Assembly: GCF_000422765.1 (NCBI RefSeq)
Contig: NZ_AUGR01000021.1
Location: forward strand, 1-64,000
Length of the DNA: 64,000 bases
Reading direction: 5' to 3'
DNA from: Neptunomonas japonica DSM 18939
GTDB lineage: Bacteria; Pseudomonadota; Gammaproteobacteria; Pseudomonadales; Balneatricaceae
In this document: piece by piece, positions 27,521 through 36,197 of the stretch
Position numbering within the stretch: position 1 is the stretch's first letter
How the letters are laid out: each line of letters starts with the position of its first letter
Position numbers and translations under genes: made by a program
The notes under the pieces: model-generated
Seen by the model: the letters and a program-made list of their open reading frames with translations, nothing else
The model's database searches: none
Told to the model about the DNA's origin: nothing

Positions 27521-29614
27521 ATGAAAATTAAAAATAGAATTGCCTTAGCTACCGGTGCATGTCTTACGCTTTCTTCCGTTATTTTATTAAGCGTTGTTGC
27601 TTGGAAAAATAATGAAGTAGAAGCCCAAACAGTAGCTCTGGTTAGCCAAGAACTAACAGATAAAGCTCGTGAACAACTATCTACCTTGTCTGATGCTCAA
27701 GCAGGAAAAACTGCAGCCGAGCTGAATAAAGCGCTATATGTTGCTAAGAGCATGGCAGACACTATGGGTAGTTTCATCAGCCAAAATGGACGAGATACTC
27801 AGCGGCAACCTTTTTATGAATATACCAAAGACGTCCTTGAGCAAAACACGAACGTCATGGGAACCTATATTGCGTGGAAAAAGAATGCGGTAGATGGTAA
27901 AGATCAAGATTTTATCGGTAACAAGCATACTTTTGAAAACGGGCAATTTGCACCCTATTGGTTTCGTAATGGTGATGGCAGTTTAGGTTATCGACCGTTA
28001 AACCTTACAAAAGTTTATGCAGATATAGAAAAAGGAAGTACCGATTCTGCATGGTATACCTGCCCTTTGGAGACAACTAAAACTTGCTTAGCCGAGCCTT
28101 ATTCGTGGGAAGCGGGGGGGCGTACCATTGTCGGCACATCGATTACCTTGCCAGTGTTAGTTGATGGCAAAGTTAAAGGTATTACAGGCATTGATATGGA
28201 GCTTAGTTTTTTAAGCAAGCTGGTAAACGAAGCAGATCAATCACTTTACTCTGGCCAAGGGCAAGTTCTATTGATCAGTAATACAGGGCTTGTCGCAGCC
28301 GATTCAGATGGACAGCACGCTCTTGCTAAAGTCTATCAAGGTGAGCTGAAAGAGCAGTTATTAACGTTAGTTGCCAATGGTGAGAAACAAATACTGCAAG
28401 CTGATGGGCACTTATGGGCAGTTCAACCTATTCGCCTTGATAGTGTTAATACTCCTTGGGCTGTTGTTATTAACTTGGATGAATCAGTCGTATTAGCGGG
28501 TGCGATCAAGACCCAGCAATCCATGTCTAAACAATTTAATGAAAGCCTAGTAACATCTATTATCATAGGTTTAATCATCACGGGCTTAGGTATCATCTTA
28601 CTCACCATTATTGCTCAGAGTATCGCTGCTCCTATTCGTCGTGCAGCAGATATGATTAACCAACTCGTCTCCCACGATGGTGATCTTACACAACGACTGA
28701 CATTGCAAAGAGATGATGAGGTAGGTGACTTAGCCAATGGTATTGATGCCTTTATCGAAAAGACCCATGTCATTGTCAAAGATATAGCCGCTGAGATGGT
28801 AAATGTTGAACGCTCAACCTGTCGAGCTTCTGATATATCTAGTAATAGTGCTCTAGGTATTGAGAAGCAACGGGCTGAAGTGGATCAGATTGCTGCAGCC
28901 ATTACCCAGTTGGCTGCATCTGCTAGTGAAGTTGCGCAAATTGCGATAACCACTGCCGATTCATCCAGTGAAGCTAAAGGCTCTGTCGATAGTAGCGCCA
29001 TGAATCTTGACGAGAGTACCAGCTCTATTCGTGAGCTTTCTGAACAGATTAGTAACACAACAGAGCTGATGGATCTGCTTGCTCAAGACAGTAACAATAT
29101 CAGCCAAATCGTAGATGCTATTCAAGGTATTTCCGAACAAACTAACCTTTTGGCGCTAAACGCTGCGATTGAAGCGGCCCGTGCAGGTGAGTCTGGTCGA
29201 GGCTTTTCCGTTGTTGCCGATGAAGTGCGTAACCTGGCATCAAAAACACAACAGTCGACAGGAGAAATCCAGACACTGATCGATAAACTGCAGGGACGTG
29301 CTAAAAGTGCAGTGCATGCGATGCAAAAAGGGAATGAGCAATCAGGTAACTGCTTAGTATTGTCAGAAGAAGCCTCTCAACATTTGCAACATGTTGTTAC
29401 AGCGATTTCTGAAATAGATAACATGACTACTCAAATGGCGAGTGTGGTTGAAGAGCAAAGAGCGGTTACAGAAGATATCACTCGTAACATTGTTAATATA
29501 AGTGATGAGACCAATTTAGTATCAGACGGTGTTGCTGAGGCTAACCAGGAAAGCCAATCACTGCTCAGTCTGGTGAAAAAACTGGAAAACCAACTGGGTC
29601 GCTTCCGCTACTAA
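27521..29614 (+). CDS. Methyl-accepting chemotaxis protein with Cache sensor
   Basis: A 697-residue chemoreceptor. The first membrane helix is at about residues 8-28. A long periplasmic double-Cache-type domain (about 35-340) contains YIAWKKNAVDGKDQ, the WY-rich segment with SAWYTCPLE, and VKGITGIDMELSFL. The second helix is at about 345-366, followed by HAMP and the signalling domain with its tip [18 protein letters not shown] near residue 538. Receptors of this build often bind amino acids or other small organic compounds directly. No C-terminal CheR-docking motif is seen (it ends LGRFRY). Confidence 0.93.
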   Translation: MKIKNRIALATGACLTLSSVILLSVVAWKNNEVEAQTVALVSQELTDKAREQLSTLSDAQAGKTAAELNKALYVAKSMADTMGSFISQNGRDTQRQPFYEYTKDVLEQNTNVMGTYIAWKKNAVDGKDQDFIGNKHTFENGQFAPYWFRNGDGSLGYRPLNLTKVYADIEKGSTDSAWYTCPLETTKTCLAEPYSWEAGGRTIVGTSITLPVLVDGKVKGITGIDMELSFLSKLVNEADQSLYSGQGQVLLISNTGLVAADSDGQHALAKVYQGELKEQLLTLVANGEKQILQADGHLWAVQPIRLDSVNTPWAVVINLDESVVLAGAIKTQQSMSKQFNESLVTSIIIGLIITGLGIILLTIIAQSIAAPIRRAADMINQLVSHDGDLTQRLTLQRDDEVGDLANGIDAFIEKTHVIVKDIAAEMVNVERSTCRASDISSNSALGIEKQRAEVDQIAAAITQLAASASEVAQIAITTADSSSEAKGSVDSSAMNLDESTSSIRELSEQISNTTELMDLLAQDSNNISQIVDAIQGISEQTNLLALNAAIEAARAGESGRGFSVVADEVRNLASKTQQSTGEIQTLIDKLQGRAKSAVHAMQKGNEQSGNCLVLSEEASQHLQHVVTAISEIDNMTTQMASVVEEQRAVTEDITRNIVNISDETNLVSDGVAEANQESQSLLSLVKKLENQLGRFRY

Positions 29615-29674
29615 TGGTGTTAGTTGAGTAGATGATTTAGTAGTTGTAGCGTTTGCTCAACACACACGTTAAGC

Positions 29675-29699
29675 ATTTTCCGCCCATCGGGCGGAAAAT
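29675..29699. terminator. Bidirectional terminator between convergent genes
   Basis: ATTTTCCGCCC, the loop ATC and GGGCGGAAAAT form a perfect 11-bp stem. The A/T ends of the arms provide a short T run in both directions. It separates the chemoreceptor from the EAL gene. Confidence 0.85.
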
Positions 29700-29709
29700 T
29701 CCTGAATGA

Positions 29710-31473
29710 TTAATGTTTGTTAAAGTAGTCTATGCAGTCTTTTTCTGAAAGGGCTTTGCTGTGGTAGTAACCTTGAAAAATAGTGCAGCCTAGATCAACG
29801 AGCCTTTCTCGTTGTTCAATTGTTTCTACATATTCGGCAACAATGTCAATTTGTTGCGATCGACCAAGTTCGGCTATTGTATGGATAATATTTGAGTTGG
29901 CCTCATTTACAAGAACGTCAACAGTGAGTGATCCATCAATTTTAAGCGTGTGTACTTTAAATCTGCGCATATATAACAGTGACGAGTGACCCATTCCAAA
30001 ATCATCCATCGCTAAACGTATTCCCATGTTAGATAATTTCGAAAGTGTTTCATTCACTGTGGGCGTATCGTAGATTGTATGAGATTCAGTGATTTCAAGT
30101 TCGATATCTTGCGGAGCTAAAGAATATTTTTGTAATGTATTTGAAATTAGGGTCGGCAGTTCTTTATCCAGTAGCTGTAATGGCGATATATTAATTGCCA
30201 TGTTTATGTTGTAACCCAGAGTTTTCCAACGAGCCGTGCAGGCGCAAGCGTTTTCTATCACCCAGGCGCCTAGTCTGTTAATTTCGTTATTCTCTTCTGC
30301 TAAGTTTACAGCTAGTAATGGTGGTAAGTTGCCATGCCTTTCATGTTTCCATCGGAGCAGTGCTTCGACTCCGACAATTTGTCCTTTAATGTTGTGCTTT
30401 GGCTGGTAAGCTAAAGATAGCTTGTCATTTTCTAAATCAGACTTCAGTTCTGTTAATAGCCCTCTTGCAATCAGCCCTATATGGTCCTGTCGAACTGACA
30501 CCGTTATTTTTTGCTCATTTGTCTGAATTACTTTTGCGGCCTTAGCAAAGGATACCTTTTGAAGTTGCAGGCGTTTTTTTTCAGCCTTTTTAACAAACGG
30601 AATGTATAGCAGGGTACCGATAACAATTTCTGTAAATTGAAACAAGGCGCCATGCCATGAACCGGTTATTATCCATCCTGAAATAATAGGAGGGGTGGTC
30701 CAAGGAATTGATATGGGTAGAAAAACTAAAAATCCCAGTTGAACCGACAGTACCGTTATCACACTGAACAGTACTGGTATTCCTATGAACGGGATTAAAT
30801 AGGAAGGGTTAAGTACTAGTGGTAATCCATATAAAACGGGTTCGTTAATATTGAAGATCGAAGGTAGTATGGATATTTGAGCAATTTTTCTTTGTTGCCC
30901 TTCTTTCACAACTAGTGCTATCGCTATCAATAAACTCATAGTTGCACCGGCGCCACCGAGTAGCACAAAATTGTTTAGTAAAGGGCGTGATGCAAAGTTC
31001 TCGTTATAGGCTAATTGAGTTAAATCAAAAAAATCTCTGGCGTACGTATCTAATATGTAACCGCCATGAACGCCTAAGTACCAAAAAATTTGGTTAATTA
31101 ATGTCACTAAGCTATTTAAAACTAGCGCAGAGTACTCACTATCTTGAAGTAGATTAATAACAGGGAGAAAAAGGTGTTCATCCAGTGGAGGGGTTTTAGA
31201 GAGTAATATAGAAATAACTAATATTAATAGGCCAGTAAATATAATAGGTACGCTCATTTTAATCGAATTATATACTGTTAAATCGGTATCGTATGGCATA
31301 TCAAACCAATCTAGTGATCGACTTTTAATGACTGTAAATAATACCTCAGTGGTGACAATTCCAATAATAATGGCAGGTAATACGGAGCTCTGTCCCATAG
31401 CGTCATAGGTTAGTGAACCGGTGCCCTCTAAAAACAATATAAAGTTCATGAAAGCTGATATTCCAACCATCAA
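29710..31473 (-). CDS. PTS EIIC-like membrane domain fused to EAL phosphodiesterase (5' part interrupted)
   Basis: A 587-residue open frame. The N-terminal membrane half (about 1-310) resembles EIIC of the lactose/cellobiose PTS family, seen in FNINEPVLYGLPLVLNPSYL. The C-terminal half (about 340-585) is an EAL c-di-GMP phosphodiesterase whose key residues are present: GVEALLRW, NIS, LEITES, MDDFG, LKIDG, VET and QGYY. No other PTS components are nearby, so the membrane part is probably a sensor rather than a transporter. The frame continues upstream without a shift to an ATG at 31761 but is cut by TAA at 31588-31590. The annotated start, a TTG-ATG in mid-domain, is therefore probably not the original one. 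Confidence 0.8.
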   Translation of the reverse strand: MMVGISAFMNFILFLEGTGSLTYDAMGQSSVLPAIIIGIVTTEVLFTVIKSRSLDWFDMPYDTDLTVYNSIKMSVPIIFTGLLILVISILLSKTPPLDEHLFLPVINLLQDSEYSALVLNSLVTLINQIFWYLGVHGGYILDTYARDFFDLTQLAYNENFASRPLLNNFVLLGGAGATMSLLIAIALVVKEGQQRKIAQISILPSIFNINEPVLYGLPLVLNPSYLIPFIGIPVLFSVITVLSVQLGFLVFLPISIPWTTPPIISGWIITGSWHGALFQFTEIVIGTLLYIPFVKKAEKKRLQLQKVSFAKAAKVIQTNEQKITVSVRQDHIGLIARGLLTELKSDLENDKLSLAYQPKHNIKGQIVGVEALLRWKHERHGNLPPLLAVNLAEENNEINRLGAWVIENACACTARWKTLGYNINMAINISPLQLLDKELPTLISNTLQKYSLAPQDIELEITESHTIYDTPTVNETLSKLSNMGIRLAMDDFGMGHSSLLYMRRFKVHTLKIDGSLTVDVLVNEANSNIIHTIAELGRSQQIDIVAEYVETIEQRERLVDLGCTIFQGYYHSKALSEKDCIDYFNKH

Positions 31474-31587
31474 AGGTGAAATTTTACTGGCGCTAGGAAG
31501 GCTTGAGTTTAAACGTAAGGTAAGGTGAACAGAAACCGCAATCGCTAGAGCACAACTTAAAATGCCATGAGAAGAGTTGATGGCTAT

Positions 31588-31761
31588 TTATAAGTGTTCA
31601 ACCCAGGTGCTTCCAAATAAACCTATCATCAAGTCTTGATAGCCCTGATAAGGGAAGTGAAGCAGCAGGATTGAAATGACGCCAAAAAATGTTAGCGGTA
31701 ATAGGGTGATGAAACCATCTCGGATGGAGTATAGCCATACAGAACCCCTGTTATTCGTCAT
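31588..31761 (-). pseudogene. 5' fragment of the EIIC-EAL gene ending at an in-frame TAA
   Basis: From the ATG at 31761 (AAGGA ribosome site) 57 codons can be read, starting MTNNRGSVWLYSIRDG and including a hydrophobic helix with FFGVISILLL. They end at TAA (31590-31588). Past the stop the same frame goes on with INSSHGILSCALAIAV and reaches the called EIIC-EAL frame with no frameshift. The complete gene would encode 683 residues. One base change explains the break. A sequencing error is also possible. Confidence 0.8.
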
Positions 31762-32062
31762 ACGATCCTTTTATGAAAACTAAATAAGAAAGGCTGTTTG
31801 AAATACATTTTTATCAGGAAAAAAGTTATGCTGCAAATATCCACAATTTTTATATAGAGTTTTCTTGATGGTTTTTTTATTTAGTGGTCATAAAATTGTA
31901 AGCCAATAGCTAGCATCTCTTGAGTTTTCATTGTGGCTCTACTAGAGAAGGTGTGACTTTTTAAAGCAAGATTCGGGTCGATTCTTTTCTGCTAGGTTCT
32001 TATTATCTACTCTATATTCCATTGATAAATTCGTAGCATGTTAGCTGGAGACGCGATGCATC
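31762..32062. other. 301-base intergenic region
   Basis: AT-rich DNA between the divergent EIIC-EAL and ada-like genes. I see no RNA gene, repeat or further frame. Promoters for both directions must lie here, but I cannot point to good -35/-10 pairs. Confidence 0.4.
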
Positions 32063-32908
32063 ATGATTGATCAAGACAGTATGAATTACACTCGCATTGC
32101 TGAGGCAATCGCATATATAAAAGATAACTTTAAAGAGCAGCCTTCTTTGAATGAAGTTGCAGCGGCAATTAGCCTTAGTCCGTTTCATTTTCAACGGCTG
32201 TTTTCTGATTGGGCTGGTGTGAGCCCTAAAAAATTCATGCAATATATCAGCATTGAACATGCAAAAGGGCTACTTAAAGATCAGCACTTGAGCTTGCTTG
32301 ATACAGCTTATGAAACAGGGCTTTCAGGTACCAGTCGTTTGCATGATTTGTTCATCAATATAGAAGGGATGACACCAGGAGAATTCAAAAAAGGAGGCGA
32401 CGCCCTGCAGATAAACTACAGTTTTTCGCAGACTCCTTTTGGCCAAGTTATTGTTGCATCCACGGGAAAAGGTGTTTGCCATATAGCCTTTGAAGAAAAT
32501 GCAGAGCAAGCTTTAACAACGCTTAAGCAGCGCTTCCCTTATGCCTTGTATCAACAAAGCACTGATAAATTACAACAGGATGCCTTGTTAATTTTTCAAA
32601 AGGATTGGCAGCAATTAGATAAAATTAAGCTCCATCTTCATGGCACTGCATTCCAATTAAAAGTGTGGGATAGCTTACTTAAAATACCCAAAGGACGCCT
32701 TGCTAGCTACGGAGAGATTGCAACTGCCATTGGTAACCCTAAAGCCTCTCGTGCTGTTGGTACGGCTATTGGTAGTAACCCAGTGGCTTTTCTTATCCCT
32801 TGTCATCGCGTTATTCAAGCCAGTGGTAGTGTTGGTGGTTATATGTGGGGATCTACCCGAAAATCTGCCATTATCGGTTGGGAAGCATCCCAAAAAGCGA
32901 CTTTATAG
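32063..32908 (+). CDS. Ada-like regulator/O6-alkylguanine-DNA methyltransferase without the N-terminal Cys domain
   Basis: A 281-residue two-domain protein. An AraC-type helix-turn-helix (about 10-110, LSPFHFQRLFSDWAGVSPKKF) is followed by an O6-methylguanine-DNA methyltransferase domain (about 115-275) with the suicide cysteine in IPCHRVIQASG and the upstream LASYGEIATAIG. The zinc/phosphotriester-repair domain that opens E. coli Ada is missing, so activation by methylphosphotriester transfer is not expected. Such short Ada-type proteins are common. It is followed after 34 bases by an AlkB-like dioxygenase gene, which makes an alkylation-repair operon. Confidence 0.92.
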   Translation: MIDQDSMNYTRIAEAIAYIKDNFKEQPSLNEVAAAISLSPFHFQRLFSDWAGVSPKKFMQYISIEHAKGLLKDQHLSLLDTAYETGLSGTSRLHDLFINIEGMTPGEFKKGGDALQINYSFSQTPFGQVIVASTGKGVCHIAFEENAEQALTTLKQRFPYALYQQSTDKLQQDALLIFQKDWQQLDKIKLHLHGTAFQLKVWDSLLKIPKGRLASYGEIATAIGNPKASRAVGTAIGSNPVAFLIPCHRVIQASGSVGGYMWGSTRKSAIIGWEASQKATL

Positions 32909-32942
32909 TTATCTTTAATCGTATGAGAAGTAAATACTAAAC

Positions 32943-33554
32943 ATGGACCTTTTCGAGCAAATGGAGGGTGCGCCACGTAATCTGCTCCCTTATGATGGCA
33001 TCGTGCAATATTATGGTACTGTCATGTCGTTATCTGAGGCAGACAATTACTATGAGACTTTGCTCAGCGCTATTGAATGGAAAAATGACGAGGCAGTGAT
33101 CTTTGGTAAAAAAATTGTCACCAAGCGTAAAGTTGCTTGGTATGGCGATATCCCTTTTCCCTATACCTATTCCAACACCACTAAAACGGCATTACCGTGG
33201 ACAAAAGCGCTGTTGGCGCTTAAAGCGCTAGTCGAAAAAGAAAGTGGCGAAACTTATAATTCTTGTTTGCTCAACCTTTATCATGAGGGCAGCGAAGGTA
33301 TGGCTTGGCACAGTGATGCCGAACTCGACTTAAAGAAAAACGGTGCTATTGGTTCTTTGAGTTTGGGGGCGGTAAGAAAATTTTCTTTCAAGCACAAAAG
33401 ATCAAAAGAGAGCATTTCACACGTGTTACAACATGGCAGCTTGCTCGTTATGAAAGGGGAAACTCAAACGCATTGGTTACATCGTCTCCCGCCCACAAAA
33501 GTGGTTTTTACGCCACGTATTAACCTGACTTTCCGTACCATTGAAGCGAGCTAA
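32943..33554 (+). CDS. alkB: AlkB-like 2-oxoglutarate/Fe(II) dioxygenase
   Basis: A 203-residue oxidative demethylase of the AlkB family, which removes methyl groups from alkylated DNA bases such as 1-methyladenine and 3-methylcytosine. The iron ligands are visible as HSD in GMAWHSDAEL (about residue 121) and His in QTHWLHRLP (about 180). The 2-oxoglutarate-binding arginines lie in PRINLTFR at the end. Its sequence type (PFPYTYSNT, NSCLLNLYHEGSEGM) is closer to the ALKBH2/3-like bacterial group than to E. coli AlkB. It is co-directional with the ada-like gene just upstream. Confidence 0.9.
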   Translation: MDLFEQMEGAPRNLLPYDGIVQYYGTVMSLSEADNYYETLLSAIEWKNDEAVIFGKKIVTKRKVAWYGDIPFPYTYSNTTKTALPWTKALLALKALVEKESGETYNSCLLNLYHEGSEGMAWHSDAELDLKKNGAIGSLSLGAVRKFSFKHKRSKESISHVLQHGSLLVMKGETQTHWLHRLPPTKVVFTPRINLTFRTIEAS

Positions 33555-33591
33555 GTTGTGCTCGATATTCATCGGTTAATATAAAAGGCAT

Positions 33592-34335
33592 TTACGCGCT
33601 ATAAACAAGATTAATGCCGATGGTGATTAGTAAAGAAAAGGCAATTCTACGCATGTTCTTGTTGCTTAAAGGAGGAGGGTAATACTTCCCTAATAAGGTA
33701 AATGCTGCGACAACGGGTAAGCAGAGTAAGCTTGTCCAAAGCATTTCAAAGCTGAGCTGACCCTGAATACCTAAAACACATAATCGTAAAATGTTCATGA
33801 CCAGGAATGCGGTAATTAAGCATAAGCGAATCGTTTGTAATGGTAATGGCTGGCGATAGAATTGATAAACCAACGGTGGGCCAGCGATACTGAATAAGCC
33901 TCCAAATAAGCCAGCGGCAAAGCCCGCAGCGGTGAAAGATAAGTGACAGCTACGTTCTTTTTTAGGTTCGGGCTTAAGTAAAATAAAAAGTCCTCCTCCG
34001 ATGATAGTAATGCCTAAAATCCACTGTAATACCTGTGTAAATTCGTTGCTTAAATAGCTTAATAACATTACGCCAAGCACTAATGCAGGGAATAGCCCTA
34101 AAAGGGAATACAGCAAAGCAGGTTTATCAAGCGATTTTAGGTTTCCGTATAAGGCAATAGGGCCGTTGGCAAGCATCAAAAAACTGATGATTACAGATGA
34201 AAAAGTGACTGATGCTAGCTCAAACTGTACAACGAAACCCAATATGATCATGCCTAAAGCAAAGCCGGTAACGGTCTGCACATAGGTACCCAAAGCAACT
34301 GTCAGCAAAAAAGGCAGTAACTGTTCAAGCTGCAT
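33592..34335 (-). CDS. TauE/SafE (TSUP) family permease
   Basis: A 247-residue membrane protein with about eight hydrophobic helices. It shows the TSUP opening GTYVQTVTGFALGMIILGF and the mid-protein repeat AAGFAAGLFGGLFSIAGPPL. Family members export sulfite, sulfoacetate or other organosulfur anions. No sulfur metabolism genes lie nearby, so the substrate is undefined. It is transcribed alone, convergent with alkB. Confidence 0.86.
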   Translation of the reverse strand: MQLEQLLPFLLTVALGTYVQTVTGFALGMIILGFVVQFELASVTFSSVIISFLMLANGPIALYGNLKSLDKPALLYSLLGLFPALVLGVMLLSYLSNEFTQVLQWILGITIIGGGLFILLKPEPKKERSCHLSFTAAGFAAGLFGGLFSIAGPPLVYQFYRQPLPLQTIRLCLITAFLVMNILRLCVLGIQGQLSFEMLWTSLLCLPVVAAFTLLGKYYPPPLSNKNMRRIAFSLLITIGINLVYSA

Positions 34336-34560
34336 AAAAGTAGTCGCTCTAGTGAAAGTAAAGAGGTAGAAGATGATACGTGAGGTATTTTCTTCATAAT
34401 CTCAATTGGTTGACATAGCAGCATAAGTAAGTGATGGATAGAGTGCTAGAGCCAGTTTTAGAATAAAAAAAGACCTCTGTACGCACATAGCTATTAACTT
34501 ATAAGGTTGTTTTTTTGTATGTGAAGAGAAGGAGATTAGTCGTTATCACAATGGTGCGCT

Positions 34561-34595
34561 AAACCTGACCTAACATGGGATGAGAGATCAGGTTT
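34561..34595. terminator. Hairpin downstream of gbcA
   Basis: AAACCTGA (34561-34568) and TCAGGTTT (34588-34595) form an inverted repeat, extended by flanking CGC/GCG, 30 bases after the gbcA stop on the minus strand. No good T run follows, so terminator function is only probable. Confidence 0.45.
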
Positions 34596-34624
34596 GCGTT
34601 TATCAACTGATGTTATATCAGGGA

Positions 34625-35902
34625 TTATTTCTCTTTGTTTAGGTTGGCTCTAACGGTCTCGCTATACCATTGCATAAAGTTGATCACCGCGAACTCGTAT
34701 GTTTCAGAGTAAGGACCGGGCTGGTAACCAATCGAGTTAATACCTCGTTGGTTTTCTTCACCCAAGATGCGGTCTTGATCATTGGTTGCATCCCATACTT
34801 GACGTAGTCTTTCTACATCATAATCAACACCTTCAACGGCATCTTTATGTACAAACCATTTAGTGGTTACCAATGATTCTTGTGCAGAAATAGGTAAAAC
34901 GCGGAATACAACAAAGTGGTCACTTTGCATGTGGTTCCACGAGTTTGGTAGGTGCAAAATACGCATAGAACCAAGCTGTGGATTCTTGATGCGCCCGAGT
35001 AGTTTTTTGCTACCTTCCATGCCATCTATGGTCATAGCCTGCGTGCCTTTTTTCAATGGCATACGGACGATACGGTTACGCTTACCAGGGCCAAAGCTGC
35101 GATGCTCGTGTGGAATACCTTCTGCATCCCATTCAGCGGCTTGTGCGTTGTAATGTTCTACAAAATCTTTGGGTGCGCGAGGATCATTAGTGTCGTCCCA
35201 TTCTAGCAAGCTGTTAAGTAATTCTGGATGGTTAGCAGCACAATGATAGCATTCTCGGTTGTTCTCGATAACGAGCTTCCAGTTAGCTTTTTCATACATG
35301 TTGGACTCCACCGCAAGCTTGGTGTTTTCCACATCGTACGGTTCCATGTATTCATTAAGTGTTGCTAGAAACTCATCAAAGTCGCCCTGAGGTTCTTCTT
35401 TTGCAAGGCTAATAAAAATGAATCCGCCAGCGTTTTTACAAAAGGCTTTCTTTAAGCCGTTCTGTTTCATGTCGAAGCTTTCGCCCATTTCGGAGCCAGC
35501 AAAAAGTAAGTTGCCTTTTAAGTCGTAAGTCCATGTATGGTAAGGACAAACTAGATTAGCAACCTTGCCTCGGTGCTTAGTACAAATACGTGAGCCACGG
35601 TGGCGGCAGGTATTGTGGAATGCGTTAATATTGCCTTCTGCATCACGTACAATCAGAACAGGGTTTTGGCCGATTTCGACAGTGAAGTAGTCACCTTTAG
35701 TAGGGATTTCGCTGGTCATGCCAACAAATAACCACTCCTTCTGGAAAACCTCTTCCATATCTACGCGGAACATCTGTGGGTCGTTGTACAAGGGCTGTGG
35801 AAGTGAGTAGTCAGGCTCACGTGTTTCTAACAGCTGCTCCATCTCCTTTCGTGCATCAGCATAGGAGGCGCTGGTGACGTTTAGCAGATCGTTCTGGTTC
35901 AT
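34625..35902 (-). CDS. gbcA: Glycine betaine monooxygenase, oxygenase subunit (GbcA-like)
   Basis: A 425-residue Rieske non-haem iron oxygenase. The Rieske cluster is CRHRGSRIC (about residues 98-106) with CPYHTWTYD (about 118-126). The mononuclear iron site lies in ENNRECYHCAANHPE (about 215-228). With GbcB it removes one methyl of glycine betaine as formaldehyde, giving dimethylglycine. The assignment rests on close resemblance to GbcA and on the neighbours: divergent gbcB, a glutathione-independent formaldehyde dehydrogenase and a GbdR-like regulator. Related stachydrine or carnitine-type oxygenases are the alternative. The ATG follows GAGGA. Confidence 0.9.
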   Translation of the reverse strand: MNQNDLLNVTSASYADARKEMEQLLETREPDYSLPQPLYNDPQMFRVDMEEVFQKEWLFVGMTSEIPTKGDYFTVEIGQNPVLIVRDAEGNINAFHNTCRHRGSRICTKHRGKVANLVCPYHTWTYDLKGNLLFAGSEMGESFDMKQNGLKKAFCKNAGGFIFISLAKEEPQGDFDEFLATLNEYMEPYDVENTKLAVESNMYEKANWKLVIENNRECYHCAANHPELLNSLLEWDDTNDPRAPKDFVEHYNAQAAEWDAEGIPHEHRSFGPGKRNRIVRMPLKKGTQAMTIDGMEGSKKLLGRIKNPQLGSMRILHLPNSWNHMQSDHFVVFRVLPISAQESLVTTKWFVHKDAVEGVDYDVERLRQVWDATNDQDRILGEENQRGINSIGYQPGPYSETYEFAVINFMQWYSETVRANLNKEK

Positions 35903-36087
35903 TTGTTCTTATCCTCGTTAGCACCAGAGTGTGCGTAAATTTTTTCTTGTTTCGGCGTAAAACCCCTACGTTATGTAGCAGCATTGACCTTGTGCTAATC
36001 CTCTTATAATAGGGCGCAGGCAGTTTGACCATTTACGACACGAAAGCATCTCTAAATCGACCTACTGGTGCAGTGAAATTGGATAAG

Positions 36088-36116
36088 TGTCGCTATGAGC
36101 AAGTTTTTGTCGCTAT
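36088..36116 (+). promoter_or_regulatory. 9-bp direct repeat, candidate GbdR operator
   Basis: TGTCGCTAT occurs at 36088-36096 and again at 36108-36116, 20 bases start to start, in the gap between divergent gbcA and gbcB. Direct repeats about two helical turns apart suit AraC-family activators. The link to GbdR is inferred from gene context only. Confidence 0.5.
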
Positions 36117-36197
36117 TGGCTAAATGAGTAATGAGTACAGGGCTGAGAATGCACGCATAAAGTTCCATTCATGCGAAGAATAATAGAGAGAAGAGCG

